NCBI RefSeq assembly: GCF_011058165.1
Contig: NZ_JAALEG010000012.1
Coordinates: forward strand, 41,649 to 105,648
Direction of reading: 5' to 3'
From: Rhodococcus aetherivorans
Lineage (GTDB): Bacteria > Actinomycetota > Actinomycetes > Mycobacteriales > Mycobacteriaceae
DNA: 64,000 nucleotides
A model generated the notes under the pieces. The model saw only the letters and a program-made list of their open reading frames with translations, ran no database searches and had not been told where the DNA came from. Shown one piece after another: positions 47,596-56,507 of this stretch; the stretch's first letter is position 1, and each line of letters begins with the position of its first letter. Position numbers and translations under genes: made by a program.

Positions 47596-49128
47596 TCAGG
47601 CGAACAGCGGACGCGAGGACACCGCAGCGACCGAACGCGCCATTTCCACCGACGCGGCACGGGTGTAGTGGATGCCGTCCGAGTCGACCAGGCGGGGATC
47701 ACCGACCGGACTGCCCGGCGTCGCCTCGAGGACGCGCTCGAAGTCGACGCACCCTGCGATGCCGTCCGGGAGCTGACGCAACAGGGCATTGATCACCCGG
47801 CGCCACCGTTCGGAGTTCCACGTCGCGGCCTCGTCGGTGGTGTGCGCGTACGCGGTGCCCGCCGACAACGTCGCGGTGTACGGCCCAGTCCCGGACACCG
47901 AGGACACGGTGACGTCCTCGGTGTTGTATCCCGAGCCGACCAGCAGCGTCCCCGCCGGCGGCGAGGCGCTGAGGGACAGCGTCGTCGCCCCGGCAGCGGC
48001 GGGCGCGGTGAGCTTGGCGTACTGGTCGGCGTACCCGGCCGGGGCGATGGTGGTCCACCAGATACGACCGATGCCCATCGACCGCAGCCTCGCGTTGATG
48101 GTCTGCATGTGCGTGGAGAACCCGTTGAGGCCGCCGGAGATGCCGTTGATGCCGAGCGAGACGACCGCGAAGTCGTACTGCTCACCCGCCGGGACGCGGT
48201 CCCACAGGTGCAGGTTGTTGACGGCCCAGTCCGCGAGGGTGGTCGAGCCGACGCCGAGGTTCGACCCGGCGGCACCGGACATGGCGGCGGCGGTCAGCGG
48301 CCAGGACTCGTGCGGCAGCGCCGAGACCGGCACGTCGGTGACGAGGGCGGGCAGCGGCAGACGGCTCTGCGAGTAGGAGATGGTGCGCGAGTCGCCTACG
48401 TACAGACCGTGCTGCACCGTTTCCGCGAACCGATACTGCACGACCACGTCGAGGCGGATGGAGTTGCGGGCGATCACCGGATCGGTCAGCACCGCCTGGC
48501 TGGCCTGGGCTGCGCCGGTGGCGAGCACGCCCTGTAGGGCGTTGCCGTTGGCGATCCCGGTGCCGGTGGCGGGCGTGGTCAGCCCCCAGGAGATGACCTT
48601 CTCGATGCCTGCTTGGATCGGGTCGGACTGAATCCAGTCGGTCCAGCCGAAGCTGCCGTCGGTGGGGACCGAGAATTGCCCGGCGACCTGCGTCACGGCG
48701 CCCTGGATGTTGCCGTTCCAACGCTGTCCGGTGGTGTTGCCGGTGGTGCGCTGCGGTGCGCCGGTCCACACGCCGGTGATCGTGCACGGGGTGGTGGGTA
48801 CTGTTGTGGACCGGTTCGACATGTTGCGGACGCCGAGGCGCCATTCGATCCCGTCGAACGGGAGCTGCACGAGGCTGCGCTGCGTCAGGTCCGTCACGGT
48901 AGCGGCGGCGATCGTGTTCGGGGCGGAGAACGGGATCATCCCCACGCGGGTACCGGGCGGACGCACGTAAGTGGCATCCCCGACCGCACGCACCCGGGCG
49001 TCGACGGCGGTCTGGTCGAGCTTCGCCCCGACCTCGCCCTTGGTGGCGAACCCGGTGCCGAGCGCGGTCTCGACGTCGGGTGAGAGCTTCCCGGTTGCCT
49101 CGTCGAACGAGACGAGCTTTCTGGCCAT
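47596..49128 (-). CDS. Receptor-binding protein with SGNH hydrolase domain
   Basis: 510 residues. Residues 1-56 match the prophage A receptor-binding protein; after that the proteins diverge. The C-terminal part is an SGNH/GDSL hydrolase: YVGDSRTISYS near 244 (catalytic Ser), VVSLGINGISGG near 325 (Asn block) and DSDGIHYTRAASVEM near 485 (Asp-His). A beta-sandwich insert (about 375-440; TLSLSASPPAGTLLVGSG, TATLSAGTAYAHTTDEA) splits the domain. Such hydrolases deacylate or deacetylate surface polysaccharides. Note the change of enzyme relative to A. Confidence 0.85.
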   Translation of the reverse strand: MARKLVSFDEATGKLSPDVETALGTGFATKGEVGAKLDQTAVDARVRAVGDATYVRPPGTRVGMIPFSAPNTIAAATVTDLTQRSLVQLPFDGIEWRLGVRNMSNRSTTVPTTPCTITGVWTGAPQRTTGNTTGQRWNGNIQGAVTQVAGQFSVPTDGSFGWTDWIQSDPIQAGIEKVISWGLTTPATGTGIANGNALQGVLATGAAQASQAVLTDPVIARNSIRLDVVVQYRFAETVQHGLYVGDSRTISYSQSRLPLPALVTDVPVSALPHESWPLTAAAMSGAAGSNLGVGSTTLADWAVNNLHLWDRVPAGEQYDFAVVSLGINGISGGLNGFSTHMQTINARLRSMGIGRIWWTTIAPAGYADQYAKLTAPAAAGATTLSLSASPPAGTLLVGSGYNTEDVTVSSVSGTGPYTATLSAGTAYAHTTDEAATWNSERWRRVINALLRQLPDGIAGCVDFERVLEATPGSPVGDPRLVDSDGIHYTRAASVEMARSVAAVSSRPLFA

Positions 49129-49131
49129 CGG

Positions 49132-49956
49132 TCAGGCTCCAATCGTGTACAGGCCGGATCCGGCCGGGGATTCGGGCATGCCGGCCGGGATCGCATACAA
49201 CCCCGATCCGGGCGGGTCTTCGGTCAGGCCGGTGAACCCGTACAGCCCGGATCCGGCCGGCGACTCGGTGAGGGTGTAGGTCTCCGGATCGACCGGCGGG
49301 AAGCCGAGGTCGACGAGCAGCCGTCTCCAGCCGGGGCCGCCGAAGAAGTGCCGCACGGAGAACCCGGCGGCGGTGTCGATCATCGCGTTGACGGTGGCCG
49401 GCCACGCGAGGGCGCCCTCGCCGTCGGTGATGGTCTGCTCCCCCGTCTCGGCGACCTCCCCGGCGGCGATCAGCCGGCCGATGTAGATCGCGTCGGCGCC
49501 GTACCCGGAGCGAGCCAGGGTGAGGAACCGGCCGCGGCGGACCTGCGCGACGGCAGGCTGGTCGAACGAGACCTCGCCGGTGACCTGCACCGGGGCGACG
49601 CCGGACAGGTCGACCTGCAGGCCCGTCTCGATGTTGTGCCGGTTGGTCTCGAGCCCCTTGAAGGCCAGGGAGAACACGTCCGAGGTGATGTCCGAGCGCA
49701 CCGGATTGGAGTAGCCGATCGCACCTATGTCGGACTTCTCCATCTCACGGGCCCACACGATCGCATCCTCCTTGTCGATCAGCCCGTAGTCGAACCACCC
49801 CGGCGGCAGCTCGGCGAGGGTGGCGACGTCTCCGGTGGTGATCGACGACATCATCGGCGCGTCCGGGCCCGCGCCGAACACGTGCGCCTCGGACGGTTTG
49901 AGGATCAGCTCCCGCTGGTGGCGGGCCAACTCCAGTTGGGCGACTCTCGACGGCAT
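49132..49956 (-). CDS. Second tail-tube-like protein with ESPAGSGLY repeats
   Basis: 274 residues, more than 90% identical to 5459-6283. N-terminal tube domain and three C-terminal E(S/D)PxGSGLY repeats. Again between the receptor-binding and membrane genes. Confidence 0.85.
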   Translation of the reverse strand: MPSRVAQLELARHQRELILKPSEAHVFGAGPDAPMMSSITTGDVATLAELPPGWFDYGLIDKEDAIVWAREMEKSDIGAIGYSNPVRSDITSDVFSLAFKGLETNRHNIETGLQVDLSGVAPVQVTGEVSFDQPAVAQVRRGRFLTLARSGYGADAIYIGRLIAAGEVAETGEQTITDGEGALAWPATVNAMIDTAAGFSVRHFFGGPGWRRLLVDLGFPPVDPETYTLTESPAGSGLYGFTGLTEDPPGSGLYAIPAGMPESPAGSGLYTIGA

Positions 49957-49972
49957 CGCGGCGTCCTTCCGG

Positions 49973-50497
49973 TCAGTCGCACTTCGGTTCGGGATACGGG
50001 TTGTCGCGGCGCTGCTGCTCGAGCGCCCCGCGCGCGGCGATCAGGTCGGCGCGTTCGCGGTCGTTGACCGCGACGGTCGTCTCGTACCGCTCGAGCAGAT
50101 CCCGCACCCGGCCGTTGCCGCCGGGTGGGGCGGTGAGCAGACCCCGGACCAGGTCGGTCAGGGCGGCGTCGCGCTGCTCACGCAGCGCGTCGTCGCGTTT
50201 TTCGAGGTCGCGGTCCTCGCTGTTGATGCGGGCGTTCTCCCGTAGCGCGCGCTGGAAGTCGGCGTTGCACTCGGCCTGGTGTTGCTGGGCGATCTGGCCG
50301 GTGATCACCGAGAACGTGGTCAGCAGGGACAGGGTGATCACGACGATGGTGAAGTTGCGCGACGATTTCGGCACGAACGGCACCAGCAGCGACACGCCCC
50401 GCAGCCGGTACTGGCGGTACTGGACGATGGTGCCGGCGGCGTAGCTGGCCGCGCCGACGAGCACGTAGCGGATGAGCGTCTCCCACAGTTCAGTCAT
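49973..50497 (-). CDS. Membrane protein with coiled coil, spanin/lysis candidate
   Basis: 174 residues, homologue of 6299-6820. Two hydrophobic segments near the N-terminus, then a charged helical region (NSEDRDLEKRDDALREQRDA) and a C-terminal PYPEPKCD. Overlaps the upstream gene by 8 nt. Confidence 0.65.
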   Translation of the reverse strand: MTELWETLIRYVLVGAASYAAGTIVQYRQYRLRGVSLLVPFVPKSSRNFTIVVITLSLLTTFSVITGQIAQQHQAECNADFQRALRENARINSEDRDLEKRDDALREQRDAALTDLVRGLLTAPPGGNGRVRDLLERYETTVAVNDRERADLIAARGALEQQRRDNPYPEPKCD

Positions 50498-50765
50498 TGG
50501 ACTCGGCCTCCTGCTCGGCCTGCGGCCGTCGAGGTTGCGGCGGTGGGGGCGGCGCCGGCGGGTCGGCCTTGGCGGCCTGGTGGTTACGCGCGAGCAACCA
50601 CATCACCACGGCCGTCATGATCTCGTTCAGCCCGGTCGGGGCCACCCACTCGAACCGGAAGAACTGCGAGACGATCTGGGCGGAGACCGAGGTTCCCCAC
50701 AGGGCCACGACGATGCCGACGACCACGGACCGGGTCCGCGGCGATGGTCCGTTCGGTTGCGACAC
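50490..50765 (-). CDS. Small membrane protein, holin-like
   Basis: 91 residues, very close to 6813-7088. Two hydrophobic segments and a Pro-rich tail. Confidence 0.7.
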   Translation of the reverse strand: MSQPNGPSPRTRSVVVGIVVALWGTSVSAQIVSQFFRFEWVAPTGLNEIMTAVVMWLLARNHQAAKADPPAPPPPPQPRRPQAEQEAESND

Positions 50766-50807
50766 GCGCCGTCCCTGCCTTTCCTGCCGGCCCGCGGGCC
50801 CCTGCGG

Positions 50808-51296
50808 TCATGACCTCACCCCCGAGGCCGGCGGCGCGGCCGCGGTGTAGCGGGGGGCGATCTTCAGCCGCGCCAGGTACGAGATCGCGGTCTGGATGAT
50901 CGTCTTGAGCACCAGCACCCCCAACGTGGCCCACGCGGCGCCGTCGAGGAAGTCGAAGTCCCCCAGCGCGAGGGCGAGCACCGACAACAGGGCGAAGCCG
51001 ACGTCGATCGCCAGGCCCTGGACGAAGGTGCGCCACGAGCGGCTGCGGGCGTCGACGACGGTGAGCTCTTTCCCGCGGGCGGTGACCGCGGTGACGTCCG
51101 GGACCGGGTCGGGCATGCCCTGGCCGGTGAGCACGCCGGCACCGACCTGCCGGGCGTAGTCGCCGAGCTCGCTGCGCACCGCGGCCTGTTGGCGCGTCCA
51201 CTCCTGGCGGGCGGCGTCGGCGGCCTCGCGGCGCACCAGCTCCCAGAACGGCAGCTGGTCGCCGGCGGGCTCGTCGGTTTCGTGATCTGCAGACAT
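50808..51296 (-). CDS. Holin-like membrane protein
   Basis: 162 residues, homologue of 7131-7619. A soluble N-terminus and two transmembrane segments (FVQGLAIDVGFALLSVLALA and WATLGVLVLKTIIQTAIS). Confidence 0.7.
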   Translation of the reverse strand: MSADHETDEPAGDQLPFWELVRREAADAARQEWTRQQAAVRSELGDYARQVGAGVLTGQGMPDPVPDVTAVTARGKELTVVDARSRSWRTFVQGLAIDVGFALLSVLALALGDFDFLDGAAWATLGVLVLKTIIQTAISYLARLKIAPRYTAAAPPASGVRS

Positions 51297-51309
51297 GCGG
51301 GTGCCCCTT

Positions 51310-52419
51310 CTACGGGTGGCCGACGAACTCGGCGAGGATGGCGTCCCACTCGGAGACCGGCTGGGCGTCCGGTGGGGCCGGGTCGTCGAGGATCGGGCCG
51401 GTGGGGTTCGGGGTGGCGACGCGGTACTGCATCGCGTGGTACGGGTCGCCGTCGGCGGCCCACTGGGACACGATCATCACGAACGTGCCCTTGGTGCCGT
51501 CCGCTTTCCGGAAGCGGCTGTCGGGGTGGACGTAGCAGCCGTACAGGCGGTCGACGACGTCGAATCCGAGCGGGAAGCCGCCGCCGCGCACCGGGCGGGT
51601 GATCGGGGCGGTGCGCCAGTTGATGTTTTCGATCGGGCCGTGGCCGACGCGGATGAAGCTGGCGTACGCGGCGTCGTCGAATCCGCTCCACACCCAGTGC
51701 CCCTGGATCCAGCGCAGCCCGAGCTCGCCGAGGCGGGCGCCGGCGGCGAGCAGGTCGCCGGGTTCGTGGTCCGCGGGGTTCGCCTTCCACACCCACTGAC
51801 CGCCGATCCAGCAGCGGCCCTCCCACTTGGTGGGATCGAGGATGTCCTCCTCGCGGACCCGCCAGAGCAGGGCGTTCTTGTTGCGGGCCAGGCCGCCGGT
51901 GGAGATGGCGTAGACCCAGCCGTCGCGGCCACGGTCCCAGGTCATCATCACCCGCTGCCCGCGGAACGCGCTGGTGGACCACTTCGTGGTGGAGTTGGTG
52001 CCGTTGACCCAGGTCTCGCCGAGATCGTCGGAGTACCAGATCTCGCACCACACCTCACCGCCGAGGCCCTGCGTGACCATCACCCACAGGTATATGCGGT
52101 TGCCGATGGTGATGGCGTCGCACGGCAGCACGGTGGAGAACACCGGGTTGTTGTGCACGTACGGCCACAGCTGGGCGCCGCCCTTGCACGCCCCGTCGAT
52201 CACGATGGGCTGCGCCATGTCCCGGGTCGGGGAGGTGACGAGCACCGGGGAGCGCCAGTTCGTCAGCCCGCCGATCGGGGGGCCCCACGGCTGGGTGCCG
52301 CCGAACGTGTCGCCGAGGACGAACCCGACCCGGCCGTTCGGCATCACGAACGGGATACCGAGGTCGGTGCCGCCGACGTCCCCCACCGGCGCCGGCGTCA
52401 GATCCTTGACCTTGACCAT
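51310..52419 (-). CDS. DUF4185 protein, probable arabinan-degrading enzyme
   Basis: 369 residues, homologue of 7629-8735 with the same VGFVLGDTFGG motif and the same C-terminal EWDAILAEFVGHP tag. Part of the lysis cassette; GH183 D-arabinanase activity is inferred from the family. Confidence 0.85.
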   Translation of the reverse strand: MVKVKDLTPAPVGDVGGTDLGIPFVMPNGRVGFVLGDTFGGTQPWGPPIGGLTNWRSPVLVTSPTRDMAQPIVIDGACKGGAQLWPYVHNNPVFSTVLPCDAITIGNRIYLWVMVTQGLGGEVWCEIWYSDDLGETWVNGTNSTTKWSTSAFRGQRVMMTWDRGRDGWVYAISTGGLARNKNALLWRVREEDILDPTKWEGRCWIGGQWVWKANPADHEPGDLLAAGARLGELGLRWIQGHWVWSGFDDAAYASFIRVGHGPIENINWRTAPITRPVRGGGFPLGFDVVDRLYGCYVHPDSRFRKADGTKGTFVMIVSQWAADGDPYHAMQYRVATPNPTGPILDDPAPPDAQPVSEWDAILAEFVGHP

Positions 52420-52421
52420 GG

Positions 52422-53222
52422 TCAGCTACCCAGGATCTGATTCACGTCGAGCTGCAGGTGCGCCGCGACGGCACGCAGCAGCAGGTTGTTCTCCCGCGCG
52501 AGCGCCGCGGTGCGCAGCACATGCCCGCGCATGGTCGTCGGGCCGGTGCCGCCGTCCTTGGTCTTGTCCGCGACCTCACCGAAGGTCATCTCGGCGGCGA
52601 CGGACTTGAGCCACTGCCGCATCCGCGGGTCCTGGTACTCGTTCGACATGTTGTCGTACAGGGTCAACGCGTCGGCGGTGTTGACGAGTTCGTTCTGGAC
52701 GTCTGCTGCTGTAGCCACGGAGGCTCCCTTCGTTACCGACGGCACCGATGCCGCCGGGGTCTTGGTGGTGGCCGGCGCCGGGGCGGTGCCGGGGTAGTTC
52801 GCGTTCTTCAGAAACGGCATCGGGTCCATGCGTCCCGGGCCGGCCGGTTGGCGCGTCCAGCGGTGCACCTCGACGTGCACGTGCGGATCGACGCCGCCAT
52901 TGGTCGATCGGTCTCCGTTCACGCGGCCGATGCGCTGGCCTGCGTCGACCTTCTGGCCGCGGCGTACTTCGGGGACGATGTGCCCGTACACCCACAGGTT
53001 CGAGCCCTGAGCGTCGTCGGAATCGATGTCGAGATAGTGACCGAAACCCTCTGGATCCCATCCGACGGCGACGACGGTGCCTGCCTGGACGGCGTAGACC
53101 GGCTTGTTGGCCGATCCACCCGGCCAGCCGAAATCCACACCGTAATGCGTTGCGCCCCAACGCGGTCCGTAACCACTAGTAACGATGTGCCCGCGGGCCA
53201 TCGGGAAGTACCTACGCGGCAT
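52422..53222 (-). CDS. M23 family peptidase, divergent catalytic domain
   Basis: 266 residues from ATG 53222 (ATG 53201 is an alternative). Catalytic domain: ATHYGVDFGW (zinc His and Asp) and GGVDPHVHVEVHRW (HxH). It is only distantly like the prophage A domain, while the C-terminal helical part (ATAADVQNELVNTADALTLY) is nearly the same. This indicates exchange of the catalytic module. Confidence 0.85.
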   Translation of the reverse strand: MPRRYFPMARGHIVTSGYGPRWGATHYGVDFGWPGGSANKPVYAVQAGTVVAVGWDPEGFGHYLDIDSDDAQGSNLWVYGHIVPEVRRGQKVDAGQRIGRVNGDRSTNGGVDPHVHVEVHRWTRQPAGPGRMDPMPFLKNANYPGTAPAPATTKTPAASVPSVTKGASVATAADVQNELVNTADALTLYDNMSNEYQDPRMRQWLKSVAAEMTFGEVADKTKDGGTGPTTMRGHVLRTAALARENNLLLRAVAAHLQLDVNQILGS

Positions 53223-53742
53223 TGCTCATCTCCCGCCTTTTCGCTGCGTGCCATTCCCTGTCCGTCTTGCGTAGGCAGGTGACGCAGCGGCGCTTGCCAT
53301 CGCTCAACGTGCGGACGTTGTCACCCGACATCGGATGCCCCCGCTTGCAGACGATGCGTATTCCGCCGCACCGCCTTCCGTTCCGGATCCGGTCGGCGAT
53401 GTTCTCGGATCGCGTTCCCCACCGGAGGTTCGAGGCCCGGTTGTTGCCCGGGTCGTCGTCCCAATGAAGCCCTTCGGTCCCCTCGGGAGCCGGACCGACG
53501 AAGGCCTCGAGCACGAGACGGTGCACCAGCACTGTGCACCGATCGCCGTCCCGACTCAGCGTCACCTGTCGGTGTCCGCGAGGCATCATCTTCTGCCGCA
53601 GAACTCGGCCACGGTAAAGCACTTCGCGGCCGCAGTTGTGCCAGATCATGCGGTCGACGGATCGAACCCGCCCCTGATCGGATACCTCGTAGTAGCCGAC
53701 GTATCCGGATACCGGCTTCCACGCCTCCTCCGGCCCGGCCAT
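53212..53742 (-). CDS. NUMOD4-HNH homing endonuclease
   Basis: 176 residues from ATG 53742 (GTG 53745 also possible). NUMOD4 at the N-terminus (EAWKPVSGYVGYYEVSDQGR), HNH_3 in the middle (VHRLVLEAFVGP, GLHWDDDPGNNRASNLRWG) and a Cys-rich C-terminus (CKRGHPMSGDN, CVTCLRKTDREWH). It is inserted between amidase and M23 genes, which are adjacent in prophage A. Free-standing homing endonucleases of this type spread by cutting phages that lack them. Confidence 0.85.
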   Translation of the reverse strand: MAGPEEAWKPVSGYVGYYEVSDQGRVRSVDRMIWHNCGREVLYRGRVLRQKMMPRGHRQVTLSRDGDRCTVLVHRLVLEAFVGPAPEGTEGLHWDDDPGNNRASNLRWGTRSENIADRIRNGRRCGGIRIVCKRGHPMSGDNVRTLSDGKRRCVTCLRKTDREWHAAKRREMSNAA

Positions 53743-54383
53743 CACTTTCCCCTTCCGACGAATTCGGCCAGGACCGTGTCCCAGTCCTCACCGGTGACCG
53801 CGGCGCCGACGGCACCGCCCTTCGACAGGTGCACCGCCCGGTCGAGGAAGATCGGCCACGGGAACTCGGGTCCGGGGTCGGTGTGCCCGCCGCCCCACAT
53901 GCCGAGGTCCCCGTGCCCGCACACGCCCCGCGAGCGGGGCGGGGTGCCGTCGGTGACGCGGCGGATCGGCAGCTCGTTGATCTCGGCGCGCCACGCGACC
54001 CACAGGGCGCCGCGCCAGAGCATCAGGTCCTGGTTGCGGCCGTCGGTGTCCTTGTCCGGATCGAGCCACTGCGCTGCGGTCCACTCGGCGAAACTGCCGC
54101 CGAAGCACAGGTGCTCGGCCACGGTGTTCGCGTTCGCCGCAGCCCAGGGGGCGTCGACATAGCGCACCATCTGGATGAGCTCGCGCTCGTCGACCGCGTC
54201 GTGGTAGGACACCTGCGAGGATGCCTGGGCGCAGTAGCCGGCGAGGGAGCGGGCGGTGCCGTTGCCCTGCTGGGTGTGGATGACGAGGTAGCGGCAGTCC
54301 GTTGCCGCGCCGGGGTATCGGTTCGGGGACCAGATCGGGTCCGCGTTGTGCGGGTCGGCGAGCGCCACGAGGGTGCCTCCCAT
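53742..54383 (-). CDS. N-acetylmuramoyl-L-alanine amidase
   Basis: 213 residues, about 95% identical to 9556-10188. Same HTQQGNG, CGHGDLGMWGGGHTDPGPEF and C-terminal DWDTVLAEFVGRGK. Its stop overlaps the inserted homing-endonuclease start. Confidence 0.9.
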   Translation of the reverse strand: MGGTLVALADPHNADPIWSPNRYPGAATDCRYLVIHTQQGNGTARSLAGYCAQASSQVSYHDAVDERELIQMVRYVDAPWAAANANTVAEHLCFGGSFAEWTAAQWLDPDKDTDGRNQDLMLWRGALWVAWRAEINELPIRRVTDGTPPRSRGVCGHGDLGMWGGGHTDPGPEFPWPIFLDRAVHLSKGGAVGAAVTGEDWDTVLAEFVGRGK

Positions 54384-55487
54384 TCAGGCGACGATGTAAC
54401 TGAGATGGCCGGTGATGACGTTCGGGTCGACGACCACCGGCGTACCGTTCGGTGGTGGGGCGTTGAGGATGACCGGCACCGCGCCGGCCGGGTTGCCGTC
54501 GTCGCCGTTCGACTTGAGCGGCAGCAGCCGCGTGTCGTCGCCCTTGGTGGTCACGTACGGGATGACGAAGTTGTTGTACTCGTTGCGGATCAGGAACTTC
54601 AGCGGCCAGTTGTAGAACCCGTCCCCGGTGTTGGTGTTGAGCAGACCCTCGCCCCACTGGTCGGCGAACACCGTCGACGGCCGGATCCCCGACGGCAGGT
54701 CGATGCGCATCCCGCCGCGGCCGAAGTCGACGAAGCCGGTGCCCTTGCGGATCTCGAACCGCACGTGGCAGGTCTGGGTGGCGGGGTCGAGCTGGTACCA
54801 GCCGCGTCGCACCCCGCCGGCGCCGAGGTTGCACACCCCGGAGACGAACGACTGCAGCACCGGGTCGTACGCGGTCCACGGCAGCGCGGCCGCCGAGGTC
54901 AGCGACAGCGTGCTGTTGCCCTGCCCGTCGTTGGCGGTGATCGTGTACTCGGTGGCGGCGGACTGCAGCACCGCCCCGACCGGCAGATCCACGATGGACA
55001 GCTGCTCGGTCTGCGCGGCCTGGAACGGCCCCCCGAACCCGCCCCACACCCGCACGTCGAGGACATCGGCGGCGGCGATCGTCGACACCGACGGCCGGAC
55101 CCGCACCACCGCGAGCGGGAACTCGTAGGTGCCTCCCGCGACCCGGGTCAGCGCCGGCGGGGTGCTCGACCCGACCACTCCCTGCTTGACGAACACCTCC
55201 ACGCGCGAGTTGTCCCCGGCCCAGGTGAACCGCAACCCCAGCACGTCGAGGCGCGCCGAGGCGCCGGCGTTGGCGGCGATCTCGACGACCTGCGGGGCGG
55301 ATTCGACCACCAGCACCCCGCACACCATGGCGGTGCCGGCGGCGAGCTGGATCGACCGCACGCCGGTGGAGGTCGGTTTGAACGCCGCCGCGGTGTCCAC
55401 GACGGCCTTCGCGCCGGCGAGCGCGAAACGGGTGGCCTCCTGGACCTCGGTGACGGTGCCCTTGAACCCTGCTGTGGTGGCTACCAA
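54384..55487 (-). CDS. Minor tail protein
   Basis: 367 residues, homologue of 10593-11711. The start codon at 55487 is TTG with GGAG upstream. Follows the paralogous gene. In prophage A an extra gene separates it from the amidase. Confidence 0.75.
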   Translation of the reverse strand: MVATTAGFKGTVTEVQEATRFALAGAKAVVDTAAAFKPTSTGVRSIQLAAGTAMVCGVLVVESAPQVVEIAANAGASARLDVLGLRFTWAGDNSRVEVFVKQGVVGSSTPPALTRVAGGTYEFPLAVVRVRPSVSTIAAADVLDVRVWGGFGGPFQAAQTEQLSIVDLPVGAVLQSAATEYTITANDGQGNSTLSLTSAAALPWTAYDPVLQSFVSGVCNLGAGGVRRGWYQLDPATQTCHVRFEIRKGTGFVDFGRGGMRIDLPSGIRPSTVFADQWGEGLLNTNTGDGFYNWPLKFLIRNEYNNFVIPYVTTKGDDTRLLPLKSNGDDGNPAGAVPVILNAPPPNGTPVVVDPNVITGHLSYIVA

Positions 55488-55501
55488 TTCAGCTCAGCTC
55501 C

Positions 55502-56503
55502 CTAGATCAGGTATGCGCCGTGGACGGTGACGAGTTCGGGGCGGCCGTTCATCACCCGGATGCGCACATCGTTCGGGTTGGACGCGACGTAGAACAGGCC
55601 GCGGGTGGCGTTCTCGCGCAGCAGCATCTTCCCGGGCATCCACGGCCAGGACGGATACATGACCTCGGCGTCGGCCCACTGGTCGGTCAGCTGCGCCCCC
55701 ACCGCGGTCGGCAGCGCCATGCCGTAGGCGACCCCGTCCGGGTTGGTCCAGCCGCCGATCGTGCCGTACAACCCGAGCCGCACCTTGAACCGGCACACCC
55801 CGTCCGCGATGCGGTACCGGCCGTCCTTCCAGAACGTGGACGCGGTGACCAGCTGGCCCGCCGAGTTGTAGATGTTCGGCACGAACGACTTCCACGCCGT
55901 GGTCTGCGGATCGATCACCGTGTACCCGATCGTCGCCGCCGCCGGGGTCTGCACCGTCACCTGATACAGCGAGGTCCCGACCAGGATCTCCGCGCCGAGC
56001 GGCAGATCGACCCGCGCGAGGTTGGTGGCCTGCACCGCCCGGTACGGCCCGCCGACGCCGCCCCACACGCGGGTGTCGTACACGTCCCCCGGGGCGATGG
56101 TGGTGACGCCGGAGCGCACGTACACCACCGCCAGGACCATCTCGTACACCACGCCCGGGGTGCGGGTCGGCGCCGGCGACGACGGGGACGCCGCCGGGGT
56201 GCCCTGCTTCGAGAACACCGTCACCGACGGGGACGCTCCCCAGGTGAACCGCAGCCCGACGAGGTCGAACCGCGGCTGCCCGGAGGTGTTGGCCGGCAAC
56301 ACCGCCGAGGTGGCGGCGGTCTCGGCGTACCGGATGCCGCACGCCAGTGCGGTCCCCGCCGTGAGCGCGATCGTCCGCGTTCCGGACGAGGACGGTTTCA
56401 GGTCGTTCGCGCCGGCCACCACCGGCGGGGCGAGCATCGCGAACCGTCGCGCCTCGCCGGCCTCGTCGACGATCCCCTTGAACCCGGTCAGCGTCTGGGC
56501 CAC
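55502..56503 (-). CDS. Minor tail protein, paralogue of the following gene
   Basis: 333 residues, homologue of 11725-12726, with GFKG, VGLRFTWG and DTRVWGGVGGP. Confidence 0.75.
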   Translation of the reverse strand: MAQTLTGFKGIVDEAGEARRFAMLAPPVVAGANDLKPSSSGTRTIALTAGTALACGIRYAETAATSAVLPANTSGQPRFDLVGLRFTWGASPSVTVFSKQGTPAASPSSPAPTRTPGVVYEMVLAVVYVRSGVTTIAPGDVYDTRVWGGVGGPYRAVQATNLARVDLPLGAEILVGTSLYQVTVQTPAAATIGYTVIDPQTTAWKSFVPNIYNSAGQLVTASTFWKDGRYRIADGVCRFKVRLGLYGTIGGWTNPDGVAYGMALPTAVGAQLTDQWADAEVMYPSWPWMPGKMLLRENATRGLFYVASNPNDVRIRVMNGRPELVTVHGAYLI

Positions 56504-56507
56504 GCGG

